A program made the position numbers and the translations under genes. Shown here in pieces: positions 1-10,876 of a DNA stretch of 64,000 nt (its first letter is position 1; each line of letters opens with the position of its first letter). The stretch is from positions 32,674,001 through 32,738,000 of the forward strand of contig OX579637.1 in assembly GCA_951230915.1 (NCBI GenBank), read 5' to 3'. The notes beneath the pieces are model-generated. The model saw nothing but the letters and a program-made list of their open reading frames with translations. It was not told the origin of the DNA and did no database searches. This DNA comes from Antitrichia curtipendula (Eukaryota > Streptophyta > Bryopsida > Hypnales > Leucodontaceae).

Positions 1-3000
1 TCATCACAGTCGCGATTTGCGTTGTTGTCATCTTTGTCGTCTACACCATCAAAATCAAACAGATCTTCGACAGCATCTGAGGTCTGATAGCCCTCGACCT
101 CGGAATTTTCATTTCAAAGCTCGGTGACTATTCTTCCACGTCCACGATATCTGGGCACAAACCTCTTGTGTCGTTTCACAGCAGGGTTTGTGCCATCAGC
201 CTCTACAGCCAGTCCTCTTCGACCTCTGGAAATCACAAATGGTGTGGTCGTCAAAGTGGGGTCCGGAGTGTCCGTTCAGGTGAACGGTTCTATTAGCACT
301 CCATGGCGTCTCACTCCTATTCCCCGGATAGGGTTTGTAGGGGGGGTTGACGATGATGCTCTGCTAGTGTTCTTTCCTCCGCGAGAACCACGAGAACGTG
401 ACACATATTCACCCATGGCGGGGTCACAAGGGATTTGAGGGGGTCTTCCACCTCTAGTAGTATTCGAAATGTTCTCCACCGTCACTTCAGCATTCCCTAT
501 AGAGCCTAATCCTTCTCCAAAATGTATGGAGGTAGGATTTGGAGTTCTAGTAGCAGATGGAATAGACCGTTGCACCTCTCGGCCTCGTCCATGACCAATT
601 ATAGGAGCCGCAAAAGAACGCGGGAGCGCAACACTAAATTGTGTTTGAAGAATGTCATCATATTCCACACGCTCAGGGTCAAAACGCCTCCCAAAACTAA
701 TGTGCCGTTCATTTGTTGCATCTATACGAGCCATTCTCGTACCTCCAATGTTTGTAGCATGGTGCCTTGTTTCAGATATATTGTCACCGGCTTGGCCTCC
801 CACCCCGCCAAGTCTCCTACTACCGTTGCCATTATGGGCAGACCCATCATTATTTTGAGTTGTACGATTCCCCAAATTCCCTCCATTCCCATCATTGGAG
901 TCGTCTCTATTCCCTCCATTGTTTCCTGGACGGGGATGATCGTTGTTGTTGTCATCGTCGGAGGGGGGATCATCATTGCCAGGAATTGCTGCATTGGCTT
1001 CTTCACCCTCAGAAGAAGAAGAGATTTGTTGACCAGCATACGCTCCACCAACGCCTTCGTTTGGAACAGGAGGAGGTGAAAGGTTGCGGCGAGGACCGGG
1101 CCCCCAATGATTTTCAGGAATATTGTCATCGAGATCTGGTCCAACCCCGTAGTAATTCCTCGCTTCCTCAAGGTGATCGGCCCCTTCTCCCCACAAATCT
1201 ACATTTGCCTGGAATGGCGCAGGGGCCCTAGGCATTTCCATCTCTTTGTCTTCCGCATCTTCTGCTTGCATTGCAGCAAATGCTCGATTAGGTTCGTTCA
1301 CCGGGACGGGGCCAAGAGCATTTGGATCGGAATCCTCCGAGAGCACATTTACGTCATACCAACGAACTGGATCGGCCCCTGGTCTCTAACAAAGGACACG
1401 GCTATTGTATAGATGTATACCAAAGCTTTGGCCTTATCCACTGTCAAGCGATTTCTGCTCCTGTCGTGGACAAAGGAATACATACTCCAATTCCTTTCAC
1501 AAGACAATGCCGAACATGTAAGGGATAGAACACGCTCTGCTATTTTGGACAAGGCCCGATCTGCGATCCGGTGCCACCATTGGTGGGGAAGCAAACTGCT
1601 CTCACGAATGTTGGGTGTTTCGTCAGGACTGTATGGTCCAGTACTCTCTTCGTATTCAGTTAGTTCCTCCATGACGACATCAAAACGCACACCCACCACA
1701 TCTTTTAATTTGTGGACAACCCGATACAATGCACGCAGCGTAGTTCCGTCTTCTTTAAGCTGCGGATGGTCCTTGATGTATGGATTCAACAACGCACCTG
1801 CATAGTGAAGATCAGTAAATCCGAATTTCCATCTTTTTTTGAAGGGTATCTCCAACTCGTTAGCTAAGACGTCGGGTAGGTTGAAGGGTGGCTCTCTCAG
1901 TGAAAACACGTGTGCCCTCAAATTGTGCATTGTAAGCCACGCCTTGCCCATGGCTGGTTCTCGGCCATCAAACACACGCAAGGCCTTCAGCACGTCTTCC
2001 ACTATGAACACATAATCTCTGCATCGTTGCCAAAAACCCAGCTCTCTAATAGTGTGGACCACAGAGCCTGCGATGGTAGCCGATTGCGGACCATTTGGTA
2101 CATCCCGTAACCCCGCCATGTAATTCTGAACACGTGGGTGTAGTATCAAGGCCTCCAGTGCAGTCCTCAATAGAACCAACCGTTGCATCATCAGGAAGTT
2201 ACAAGCAAAGCGGGTTTCGGCAGGCACTAAGAGCTGCTTGTTTGGACTCAACTCACGAAAAGTGGACATTGTTGCATGATGGGCCCTAATGTATTGGCAC
2301 AGGTATTTTGCCCGAGCAATTAAGTTCTTGAAACCGTGGAGTTTGGTCCAATCTTCCAACAACAAATCTAGTGTTTGCGCCATACAACCCTACTTGAAGA
2401 TATGTGGGTACGTGGAAATGACATCCTTCATTGCTCCAAGCATGTTTTTGGCGTTGTCTGTACAAATTTGGGTTACATATTTGGGACCCACCTTGTCGAT
2501 GAAGGCTTTCACTTCGTCTGCTATGTACGTCATGGTCTTCAGTTGCCCAGACGTGTCTATGGATCCCAAAAACACATCACTAGTGGGACAAGACATCATG
2601 ACGTTCATTAGGGGCCGACGATTGACGTTGTCCCAACCATCAGTGCATAGCGTGACCCCATAATTCTTTACAGCAAAGGCCGTTTTTGCTTTGATCTCGT
2701 TCTCGATTTGCAATCTCTTGGGTTCAATCAAATGGGTCCTGAACTGATGGTACGAAGGTGGACTGTATTCAAAGCGCGATACAGAGGTTGCCCTCACCGC
2801 CGCGATGAATGCTGGATTCCTCGCCACATTGAATGGCACATTTGCTTCATAGAAAAAACTTGCCCACTTTTCATCCAAGTCCTTCCTCTTTGCCATATTC
2901 ATAGCATCCTCCATGCGTTGTTGACGTACTGGTCCAGATCTTGTTGAATTTGAAGCAGCGCGGCTCATAGATCGTTGCGGAGGCTCAAATGATTCGGATG

Positions 3001-3358
3001 GATGACTACCATTTGTCTGCCCTCCCCCCGTTACTTCATTTTGAGTGGACTGGCTTGAACTCGCTATGGGACCAACTATGCTTGGAGCGATCGGATCTGA
3101 CTGCATGCCTTCCACGTTTTCAACCATCATTTGTTGAGGAACAAAGTTTGCACAGTTGGCAAATCGATGCCGCACAGCCCGAGGCATTTGGGGACACAAA
3201 GATTTATCCGACTTGTTTTTGAACCCAAAATGCGCAAAAGCCCGCTCACGTTTGTAGCTAAATGTGTTGTTGCAGAAGAGGCAAGTCACTTTACTTCCAT
3301 CATCTGAAAAATCGTATCATGGTTCCCACTCCCTCGTTTGTTTTCGTAAGATACCCAT
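1..3358 (-). pseudogene. hAT-A: hAT-like transposase pseudogene (BED / DUF659-like / hATC + acidic tail), runs off left edge
   Basis: Reads leftward from an ATG at 3358 (MGILRKQTREWEP), which matches the starts of the two sister copies. A BED-like finger follows (CLFC, then H and a later C), then a linker, a DDE core with TDGWDN and CTDNAKNM, DLLLEDW, and the hAT dimerisation motif SCERNWSMYSFVHDRSRNRL. A long low-complexity acidic C-tail continues beyond base 1. In-frame stops are TGA 3317-3319 (WEPW to WEP*), TAG 2390-2392 (sister copies have FQGC), TGA 276-278 and TGA 114-116. One base is missing near 1377-1380, where RWY..VLSEDS continues in another frame. All four stops can be C-to-T changes. 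By family knowledge hAT proteins are cut-and-paste transposases; this copy should encode no full protein unless read through. It is divergent from RING-1, with a GC-rich array between them. The family call is firm; exon structure was not tested. Confidence 0.85.
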
Positions 3359-3599
3359 TACAGCCCCGGATAAGTGCAAAATAGGATGTTTCAACAAGGG
3401 TTCAGGATTCTTCAATGTCTTCAAGGAATACGTGCCAGTAACAACTGTTAGCGCCAATCGTCCACTTGAACTGATTTTGACATCACCTCAGCAAAAAACC
3501 GGAGCAGTCCTCCACCCACTATCTCAATCAACCCAGGAACTCAAAATGAACACCTGGAAAGAGGCACGGGTGGAAGACAAAGGGCCTCTTGCTGCCCCC

Positions 3600-3835
3600 T
3601 CTACTTTTATACAATATCGTTGTAGTGGCGGGGACCTAGTCAGTACAGGCGGGGACTTGTCGCATGGGCGCGAACGTTGTTGGGCTTGGGCGCGGACGCA
3701 AACAGTCCGGGCGCGGACGCGAGAAGGTCAGGTTTGGACGCAGGGCATGGGCGGGGACGTTGTCGTGGAAGTCCGCGCCCGGACACATTGCCGGGCGGGG
3801 ACGTCCGCGCCCGAACAGTTTCACTGGGCGAGAAC
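3600..3835 (-). promoter_or_regulatory. TATA box plus GGGCGCGGACG array between hAT-A and RING-1
   Basis: About eight irregular copies of GGGCGNGGACG or its reverse complement lie at 3625-3835. On the minus strand they are followed by GTATAAAAG at about 3604-3612, roughly 250 bp before the hAT-A ATG. RING-1 starts 250 bp to the right on the plus strand, so the array could serve both genes. Only a weak TATA-like CCATAAGTA (about 3867) precedes RING-1. The array and TATA are visible; promoter function is inferred from the same layout at the other genes. Confidence 0.55.
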
Positions 3836-4086
3836 AGAGTGCGCTTTTCGTGTGCGCGCTAGGGCCCATAAGTACCCGCCCAGTCTGGGTACATTCCCCA
3901 ATGCCGACCGGTCAGCCCTGAAATCGTGGAATTCGCTCTAGAGCTCCATGTTGGAGCTTTAGACCTCAGCATTGCAATCAGGACTCGTCACGTCCATTTC
4001 ACTACTTCCTTCCTTCCAATTAAAAACAATTGCACTATTCCGTAGTTGAGATTTGTTCTTAGCATGCGCTAAAATCTTGATGCAGT

Positions 4087-5163
4087 ATGTCCCAATCTAG
4101 TCAGGGCACGGTAAATGAAACGGTTGATGTTCTTTGTACTATAAGGCCTCGTGATAAGGGGAGGGCTCGCAATTGCAAAGCATCCAAAAAGCGCTTGCAT
4201 ATTCTATTTGATTCAAATAAGCTAGCCTTTGCTGGTTGGGAAACCGAACCACAACCTTGGACCAAAAAAACTTGTGACAAATACATTGATTGGTGTCACA
4301 TAGATAAAGTATTTCCACACAGTGAGCACAAAAAACACTGCAAGCGCAGTGTAGCCAACCTGCACTATTGCAAGGACCCAAAGTTCCTTGAAAGATGCAT
4401 CCAAGTACATCAGCACCAATATCGCACCGTGTATGTAAATAGGAACGAATGTAGCCTTGCCATCTTGCGTATGGTGTATGTAGAGCAGAAACTAATTCGT
4501 CGTGTAGATTGGTCTACGATATAGACTGCTTCAACACAAATTGTGAAAGCTCCAAAGAGCATTGAGATTCCACATGAACGGAAGTATAGCTATGGGGGCC
4601 TGTCTAAGGCAAAATATGCTATAGAACACACTGCAGATGAGTTGGTACAATGGTCCGAAGATTCAGATGTTGACCTCAAATCTGGATGCACAAAGGAGGA
4701 GAGGGATGAAATATTGCTTAATCTAAGAGACACTCAACTTCAGTCTTATTATGAGTCTTTGGTTTCATCAGAGAGCACTGAAGGTGTTCATATCGAACAG
4801 GAAGAAACAGAAATTCACAACAACGTTGCTGGATCATCATTTGAACCACTTGAGAATTTGGGAGAACAACTCGCGGTTATTGATAGGTGGAACCAACTTG
4901 AGCAAGGATGTTCAGGAGATGGGACTAAGTTGGAGCCTTCCATGATGACAGAAGGGTTATTACATATGGTGGACGGGGAAACAGGGATGTCCAACCTAGA
5001 CAATGCTTCTTTATTGAAGATTATTGAAGGCCTAAAGGGCAAAGTTTCACAACTTCGTCGAGAGAAGGAGATCATATAAAAAGAGTTCAATATTAAAGAA
5101 GAAAGATACAAAAAGAGGATTGAAGACTTTGAGCATGCCTGCCGCCATATTGATGAAGCTTGA
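4087..5163 (+). pseudogene. RING-1: truncated member of the YIDW-domain / coiled-coil / RING-H2 family
   Basis: The ATG at 4087 opens a frame whose N-terminal domain matches RING-2 and RING-3: KLAFAGWE, PWTKKTCDKYIDWCHIDKVF, then RRVDWST. A TAG at 4522-4524 interrupts the frame, which continues through an acidic linker (ELVQWSEDSDVD) and a predicted coiled coil (LLKIIEGLKGKVSQLRREKE). A TAA at 5077-5079 and a TGA at 5161-5163 follow. The RING-H2 domain of the other two copies is absent, so the gene is 3'-truncated as well as stopped. A TTAA-type element starts 340 bp downstream. The family assignment rests on the shared N-terminal motifs; ubiquitin ligase function cannot be claimed for this copy. 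Confidence 0.75.
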
Positions 5164-5500
5164 CCTCTTTGAATTGACCAATGAACAATGCAGTTCAGGC
5201 GTTAGTAAGATACATTAGGGGCATAGGGGCATTGTATATTTGTTTATATGATAAAACCTAGGACTGTTCATGATCCTAAGATTGTTCATGTATTGATGTG
5301 GAAACATTGTATGCTTTTTGGTTGTAATTTGAAGCTTCAATGACAAGCCCTCTTCTGCAAGTCTAAGATCATAATTGCACCTACAACCTCACGTTGCTTA
5401 TGTTGAGTTTGATGGTCTACAAATGCACTTTTCTCAATTGTATACAACCACAAAGCACAAGATACATAGGTTTAGAAAAGTAACCAAAATTTTGATTGTT
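5164..5500. other. Spacer between RING-1 and a TTAA element
   Basis: AT-rich sequence with the near-repeat GACTGTTCATGATCC / AAGATTGTTCATGTATTG near 5260-5300. No coding signal is seen. It may be the residual 3' UTR of RING-1. Confidence 0.4.
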
Positions 5501-5504
5501 TTAA

Positions 5505-6190
5505 CCCCTAAAGGACCGGACGACCAGTTGTCCCTTCGGGGTACAATTTCGGTGATTGGGTCCGGGCAGATTCCTACTGTCTCAATTTCTAGTAATATTT
5601 TTTGGGATTTTTGGAGGTTGTGTATTTTTGCAAGAGCTTTGTGAAAATATAATTTTTATTTTCATTCATGCCTAGGAGCCAAAATTATGGCATAATAAGC
5701 AAAAATGGAATTTGGCAGGCAAGCCAAAAAAAATCACAAAAAGTCTAACAAATTTGTTCAAATTTTTTGATTCAAAGATTATATTTTTGTCTACATGTGA
5801 CTAATAATGAGAAAGTTATGGACAATCTTAGTTTTTCCGAGCAATGTAAGCATCTTCTCGAAAAAATAACTTGTAGAATTTTATTTTTGAATGCAATTTT
5901 TAGAATTAAAAAAAAAAATTGTTAAATAGGGCTAGATTTTCTTGCTAGAACAATTTCTTTGTTGGGATAATTGTGATTCCATTTCATCTAAAAGCAATTA
6001 ATAATTTAGTATTTTCTTCAATCTTGAACCCAGCTCTGCTTAACAATTAGTTTTTAATGAGTGAAAACTGAAAACTAAGTGCTTTTCTTGCTAATTTCTC
6101 TTGGTACATTCTCAACTCAACTACTTAACATAAATAAGAAAAAAATCAAAATCAATAGTGCAAATAATTTCAACTAAAAAGATTCAAAGC
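5505..6190 (+). mobile_element. piggyBac-like TTAA MITE, left portion only
   Basis: TTAA at 5501-5504 is followed by CCCCTAAAGGACC and by about 690 bp similar to the left and middle of the complete copy at 15674-16595 (TTGTCCC..CGGG, ATTATATTTTTGTCTA, AACTTGTAGAATT). It stops where the 77-bp array begins. No right end is found nearby, so the copy is truncated or was interrupted by array expansion. Confidence 0.65.
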
Positions 6191-6194
6191 CAAA

Positions 6195-6592
6195 TGGCTT
6201 TCGGGAGTATCTGGGCGTGGACGCAGGGGGGCGCGGACTCAAGGAATTCAGAATCACTCCCGGAAACCAAAATGGCTTGCGGGAGTGTCCGGGCGCGAAC
6301 GCATGGGGCGCGGACTCAAGGAATTCAGAATCACTCCCGGAAACCAAAATGGCTTGCGGGAGTGTCCGGGCGCGAACGCATGGGGCGCGGACTCAAGGAA
6401 TTCAGAATCACTCTCGGAAGCCATTTGGGTTCCGGGAGTGTCCGGGCGCGGACGCATGGGGCGCGGACTCAAGGAATTGAGAATCACTCCCGGAAACCAA
6501 AATGGCTTGCGGGAGTGTCCGGGCGCGGACGCAAGGATTTTGAGGCGCGGACTTACGGACTAGCGGGGACTCAAGGGCGTGGACTCAGGTGA
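6195..6592. repeat. 77-bp tandem repeat array containing GGGCGCGGACT
   Basis: About 4.5 copies of a 77/76-bp unit. The element GACTCAAGGAATTCAGAATC recurs at 6236, 6313, 6390 and 6466. Each unit holds two GGGCGCGGAC-like cores plus CTCCCGGAAACCAAAATGGC. No array-type gene follows it. The open frames across it are products of the repeat. Confidence 0.9.
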
Positions 6593-6845
6593 ACAGCACC
6601 TTCGCTGTGACTTTGACTTTGACATGGGATTCTTCCTCTCCATTCAATGTGGATTGCATTTATTTGTTGCACTTTGCCTCTCATTTCTACTCCCTTGTTT
6701 GTATGATTAAATACGCAAATGAATAAAGTACACCTACTCCACTTTCCAAAGGAATTCAAGGGGAAATTATACTATAATGGCCAACAATACATGTGTTGTT
6801 TTTTCATAAGCACTTGCTAATGGAATTGTTGAATTAAAATTATGA
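6593..6845. repeat. 250-bp module, copy 1 (downstream of array)
   Basis: From GACATGGGATTCTTCCTCT to GAATTAAAATTATGAA the sequence is repeated, with substitutions and small indels, at 8345-8585. Both copies sit directly after a GGACG-type array. No conserved reading frame is evident. It may be a noncoding transcript, an old promoter-proximal region or a mobile-element end. Confidence 0.75.
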
Positions 6846-7240
6846 AACACACGGATTTCCGATTTCTAGCCATTGCCTTCATATTGTTCAATTTTTAGGA
6901 AATAGTACTCTATTCCTTTTCAAACAGTTATTCATTTCATTGTTGAATTTGGAAAGAGAGAACTAAAACAATGGCTCTATTAACATTGTTTGGAGCAAAG
7001 GATTTTATTCCTTAATGAACTTTTATCCATTTCATTGTTGGAGTTCGGTTATCGCGAATAATTTTGTAATTGTCGGAATTAGCGAGAAGGGTTGGGTGGC
7101 GAAGCACTTCTATCTTTATTAATTTAATTATCTCTTTCGGCGTGGCACAAGTGTGTTCCCACAAGGCTTTGAAAATTTCATTGTCGGAAATTGCAAGAGA
7201 GGTTTGGTGGACAAGCACTTCTACCAATTTTTTTAATCTT
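6846..7240. other. AT-rich spacer with short internal duplications
   Basis: Segments around 7065-7120 and 7180-7225 resemble each other and 7625-7675 (GGTTTGGTGGA.AAGCA(C/T)TTC). This suggests an old ~115-bp repeat flanking the 62-bp minisatellite. No gene is seen. Confidence 0.4.
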
Positions 7241-7590
7241 CAATGGTAGCCACTCCCAATGATGAAAATCTTAATCACTCCCTCCCGGTTCCACTCTCTC
7301 CCCATTTTTTTTTATCTTTAAGGGTAGCCACTTCAAATGATAAAAATCGTAATCACTCCTTCCCCATTTTTTTTTATCTTTAAGGGTAGCCACTTCAAAT
7401 GATAAAAATCGTAATCACTCCCTCCCCATTTTTTTTATCTTTAAGGGTAGCCACTTCAAATGATAAAAATCGTAATCACTCCCTCCCTATTTTTTTTTTA
7501 TCTTTAAGGGTAGCCACTTCAAATGATAAAAATCGTAATCACTCCCTTCCTATTTTTTTTTATCTTTAGGGGAATAAGGGTAGCCACTGC
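7241..7590. repeat. 61-63-bp minisatellite
   Basis: About five copies of a unit with AGGGTAGCCACTTCAAATGA, then TAAAAATCGTAATCACTCC and a poly-T run. AGGGTAGCC starts at 7321, 7383, 7444 and 7507. Central copies are almost identical; the edge copies (7241 and 7577) are diverged. Confidence 0.9.
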
Positions 7591-7964
7591 CAATGTGGTT
7601 TCACCGTGAGGCCTTGGAAATGCTATTGTAAGAGTTGGCAAGAACTCAAGAAGGATTCGGTGGAGAAGCATTTCCACCCTTATTAATTTTTTTCCTTTCA
7701 GCGTAGTGTTGTAACAAGGCTTAAAAGTTTAATTCTCTAGATAAGCAAACATGGATAACATATCATTAAAACATCATTGAACGATATGGACATATATTTT
7801 TAGAAGCGGAATAGGAAAGACATATAGAGGTAGTTACTCCAGTAATTTAAGTAATCAAGGACGTTAGGATTTATGGTTTTCAGGGTTTTAGGGTATTAGG
7901 TTTACTGGTTTAGGGTTTGGAAATGGGTTTCAGCTGAACGTCTAGGGTATGGTTTCTGAAAGTG
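7591..7964. other. Spacer ending in telomere-like TTTAGGG variants
   Basis: No gene is seen. Around 7868-7920 there are several TTTAGGG-like units (GGTTTTCAGGGTTTTAGGG, GGTTTAGGGTTTGG) immediately before the next array. Confidence 0.5.
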
Positions 7965-8345
7965 TTTGGGCGCGGACGCATGGCAGGGACTCAATGCTGG
8001 GCGTGAACCTTGGGGCGGGGACGTAATTCCCTGTCGCGTCTGTTGCGCGCGGGCGTGGACTCCTGGGCGCGGACGGAGGAAGGGCGAGGACTCATGGGCG
8101 CGGACGGAGTACCGGGCGGGGACGAAATTCCCTGTCGCGTCTGTTGCGCGCGGGCGTGGACTCTTGGGCGCGGACGGAGGAAGGGCGAAGACTCATGGGC
8201 GCGGACGGAGGACCGAGCGGGGACATAATTCCCTGTCGCGTCTGTTGCGCGCGGGCGTGGACTCCTCGGCACGGACGGAGGAAGGGCGAGGACTCATGGG
8301 CGCGGACTTACGTCCGAGCGGGGATTGAAGGGCGAGGACTTAGGG
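7965..8345. repeat. 101-bp tandem repeat array containing GGGCGNGGACG
   Basis: Three copies of a 101-bp unit. CTGTCGCGTCTGTTGCGCGC recurs at 8031, 8132 and 8233. Each unit contains four GGGCGNGGAC-type cores. Like the array at 6195-6592 it is followed by the 250-bp module rather than a gene. The long open frames across it are compositional. Confidence 0.9.
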
Positions 8346-8585
8346 AAACAGCATAATGGACTTCGGCATGGGATTCTTCCTCTATAGTCAATTGCAGTTT
8401 TTTGTACTTTGCCTCTCATTTATGCTTCCTAGTTTGTATGATTAAATACCCAAATGGAGAAGTTCACCTACTCCACTTTCCAAAGGAGTTGAAGGGGAGA
8501 TTATATTTTCATGGCCAACAATACATGTGTTGTTTTTCCACAAGCACTTGCTAATGGAATTGTTGAATTAAAATTATGAACCACT
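8345..8585. repeat. 250-bp module, copy 2 (downstream of array)
   Basis: Partner of 6593-6845. They share CATGGGATTCTTCCTCT, CTACTCCACTTTCCAAAGGA and CAAGCACTTGCTAATGGAAT. Similarity ends near 8585. Confidence 0.75.
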
Positions 8586-9086
8586 CATAATGGATTTTTC
8601 AATGGCCGCGCTCACAAGTTTTGACATTTTTTATACTTCTTCTTGTACTGCTATATTTCAAGATGGCAAAATCCTAATATTAGATATGCAATCATACAAT
8701 TTTGGATGTCATGTACAGATTGCAATTGAAGTAATGGTCCAAGAGAAAATATCATCTTTTATTTATGGTTTGTTATAAGTCTTTTTTTTTTCCCCATATC
8801 AATTTATCCATTTCATTTTAGACGGTATGGAAACTCTTGTTTACCGGGTAATGTCTGCATGTTCTTTAAAAAACAACTCACAAATTTCTGAATTAAAATT
8901 TTTTTTTAAGGAAAGGTTCATTTGGAACTTGGAGGGACAGTCTTACCATTGGGATTATGGTGTCTCAATTGTATGTATTCAATTTTTGTTAACACATTTT
9001 TTTGTTTCATTCAAATCTTACTATCTTAGACCTACTTTGACTTCTGAATTTCTGGATGAAAACATGTCCACAATGGTGGTGCTTAT
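8586..9086. other. AT-rich spacer
   Basis: Two short open frames (8590-8778, 8827-9090) lack recognisable motifs and have AT-driven composition. I see no supported feature. Confidence 0.3.
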
Positions 9087-9090
9087 TTAA

Positions 9091-9650
9091 CCCCTAAAGG
9101 CCCAAGGCCAATTTTCTGGCAAAAACTACTCAAAACTGCCATTAATATAGCAAAGAGCCCAAAAAAAAATTTAATGTGTTTTTTGCATATTTTACCATAG
9201 GATCTTATACTAAACTAGTGTAAGAATGTGTGGAAGAAATTTTAGAAACTTTGACCAAGTAGATTACAATATATTTGCATTTAAAGTGAAGGAATCAAAT
9301 TTTTTCGCACCTCGTTCAACTACATTTTTGGGCTTTCAACCTTTTTAACTTAAAATTTTTGCTCCAATGATTTTGAATTTCAAATTTTATATGTTGAAGA
9401 ATTGAGTTTAGAATCTAGGAAGAAAAATTGAAAAAAGAAACACTTAGTTTTCACTCATTCAAAATTTGTTAAGTAGAAGTACGTTTAAGATTGAAGGAAA
9501 AATGAAATCATTAATAGCTGTAAGATAGGGTTGAAATATACTAATCTCAACGGTGAGATTGTTCTAGCAAGAAATCTTAACCTTGTGCAGCTTTTTTTTT
9601 TTTTTAATTGTCAAAATTGAGTTCAGAAATGAATCCTACAAGTTATTTTT
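9091..9650 (-). mobile_element. piggyBac-like TTAA MITE, reversed, truncated by a GC-rich island
   Basis: TTAA at 9087-9090 plus CCCCTAAAGGCCCAAGGCC starts a reversed copy. AAAACTGCCATT, GATCTTATACTA and GCATTTAAAGTGAA match the inverted right half of 15674-16595. It ends near 9650 at the GC-rich island, so its left end is missing. Confidence 0.65.
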
Positions 9651-9651
9651 A

Positions 9652-10325
9652 TGGGCCCCGTTGGAAATGCTGACGCTCCCAACGGGGCGAACTGCGGCGC
9701 AGGGAGGGGAACGGGGAGATCGGGGAACGGGGGGAACGCTGGGGAGAAAGGAGAGAGAGGGTTGGGGTTGCAAGGGAATGCGGGAGGTTTCTTATTTTCG
9801 TTTCTCGACTGCTATGGCGTCTTGTGGAGTAAAATTGATGTGAATTTCGTGGAAGAAATTGCTTTGGAGATTTTGGATTTGGAGATTGGAGAAGCGGAAA
9901 TTGCTTGAGCTAAGGTTGGCAGAGTGATATTATTACATTATTTGCAGTTTCAAGTTGAGAGTACGAAGAGGTCACTCTTTTGCGAGTGGTTTAGGAAATT
10001 TCGTCTCATTGTATCGTGTGCATTGGGAACGAAGTAATTGACGTCTATTTAGGGATTCATTTAGTCACTGCAAAGGATTCTGTGTTTGCAATTCTCGCAA
10101 GTGAAGGAATCGCCTTTCCCGTCCTCCGCACAATATCGCGGTCCAAAAACTGACGCAGAGGAATGCGTCACTCCCTCGTAGAACGTTATGATTCAGCGAT
10201 TCTATTTCGAATCTGTTTCGGAATGGAGGAGAAGATTTCACGGGGACGGAGGTGAAGGAGTAGCAAGAGAGCTGGTGCTCTTGAGTTGGATCGTGGTCTG
10301 CCAGCGGGTGGTGTCGTCGTCCCAA
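9652..10325 (+). promoter_or_regulatory. GC-rich island with hairpin and G-quadruplex-type tract
   Basis: Composition switches abruptly from AT-rich to GC-rich at 9652. GCCCCGTTGG (9655-9664) and CCAACGGGGC (9679-9688) form a perfect 10-bp inverted repeat. Around 9705-9745 four or more runs of GGGG are spaced 3-5 bases apart, which fits a G-quadruplex. It looks like the promoter or 5' UTR of a host gene starting near 10326; this is inference. Confidence 0.4.
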
Positions 10326-10451
10326 ATGGCTGCCACTCGCGGTTACGCCGTGCCCGGTGCAATGTGGGCCAAGTGTGTGACCAATTTCCATTCCGAAGGT
10401 CGCTGTTTCGTCTTCCTGGAGCGAAAATCCATTCGCAATTTTGTCCTGCAG
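10326..10451 (+). CDS. Candidate first coding exon of an unidentified gene
   Basis: The ATG at 10326 lies in good GC-rich context (CAAATGGC) and opens 42 codons (MAATRGYAVPGAMWAK...IRNFVLQ) ending in CAG at a plausible phase-0 donor, CAG|GTCAGT. I do not recognise the protein. A longer frame begins upstream at 10188 without a stop, so the start is uncertain. No following exon is identified with confidence; an open stretch at 10886-11095 is a possibility. TTAGGGTTTAAG elements in the presumed intron resemble the telo-boxes common near plant housekeeping genes. Confidence 0.3.
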
Positions 10452-10876
10452 GTCAGTGGACATTGCATTACTTCGTTCTTTTATAATGAGCTCGAATTTT
10501 AAGTTTCTTGAATAATTAGGGTTTAAGAAGAGCGAGCGTTTGATTGTGATTTGAGAATTGGTTGTGATAGTTGTGGAATCGAGAGAATGGATGTTGCTGG
10601 TGAACTTATGATGCTGATGTTTGGTAGGATTTAGGGTTTAAGATTAGTGGAATTTCGATCGCAATCTCGTCGTGCAGGTTAGCGGACGTTGCAGTATTTT
10701 GTTTATATAAAGGGGTCGAGTTTTTAGGTTTCTTTAATATTTAGGGTTTAAGAAGCGTGTGAGTGTTCGATTCTGATTTGAAAATTGGTTGTGATAGTTG
10801 TGGAATTGAGAAAATGGATGTTGCTGGTGAAATTCTGGTGCTGATGTTTGGTAGGGTTTAGGGTTTAAGATTTTCG
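10425..10876 (+). repeat. Tandem duplication of 226 bp spanning a splice-donor-like site
   Basis: Two adjacent copies (about 10425-10650 and 10651-10876) share GCAGGT(C/T)AG, AGGGTTTAAGAAG, TTGGTTGTGATAGTTGTGGA and ATGGATGTTGCTGGTGAA. The duplicated CAG|GT sites lie at 10451/10452 and 10677/10678, exactly 226 bp apart. Confidence 0.85.

Noticed and set aside
276..3319. Recoding of TGA/TAG (alternative code or programmed readthrough) to explain the in-frame stops
   Set aside because: All three stop codons occur inside frames, genes also end at them, and frameshifts coexist. Mutation by transition is the simpler explanation.
6195..8345. Regular repeats considered as a CRISPR-like array
   Set aside because: Units are contiguous or nearly so without unique spacers, and the genome is eukaryotic.
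6158..8356. Several overlapping open frames rich in Arg, Gly and Ala on both strands
   Set aside because: They are products of the GGGCGCGGAC tandem arrays: stop-poor GC-rich repeats are open in many frames.
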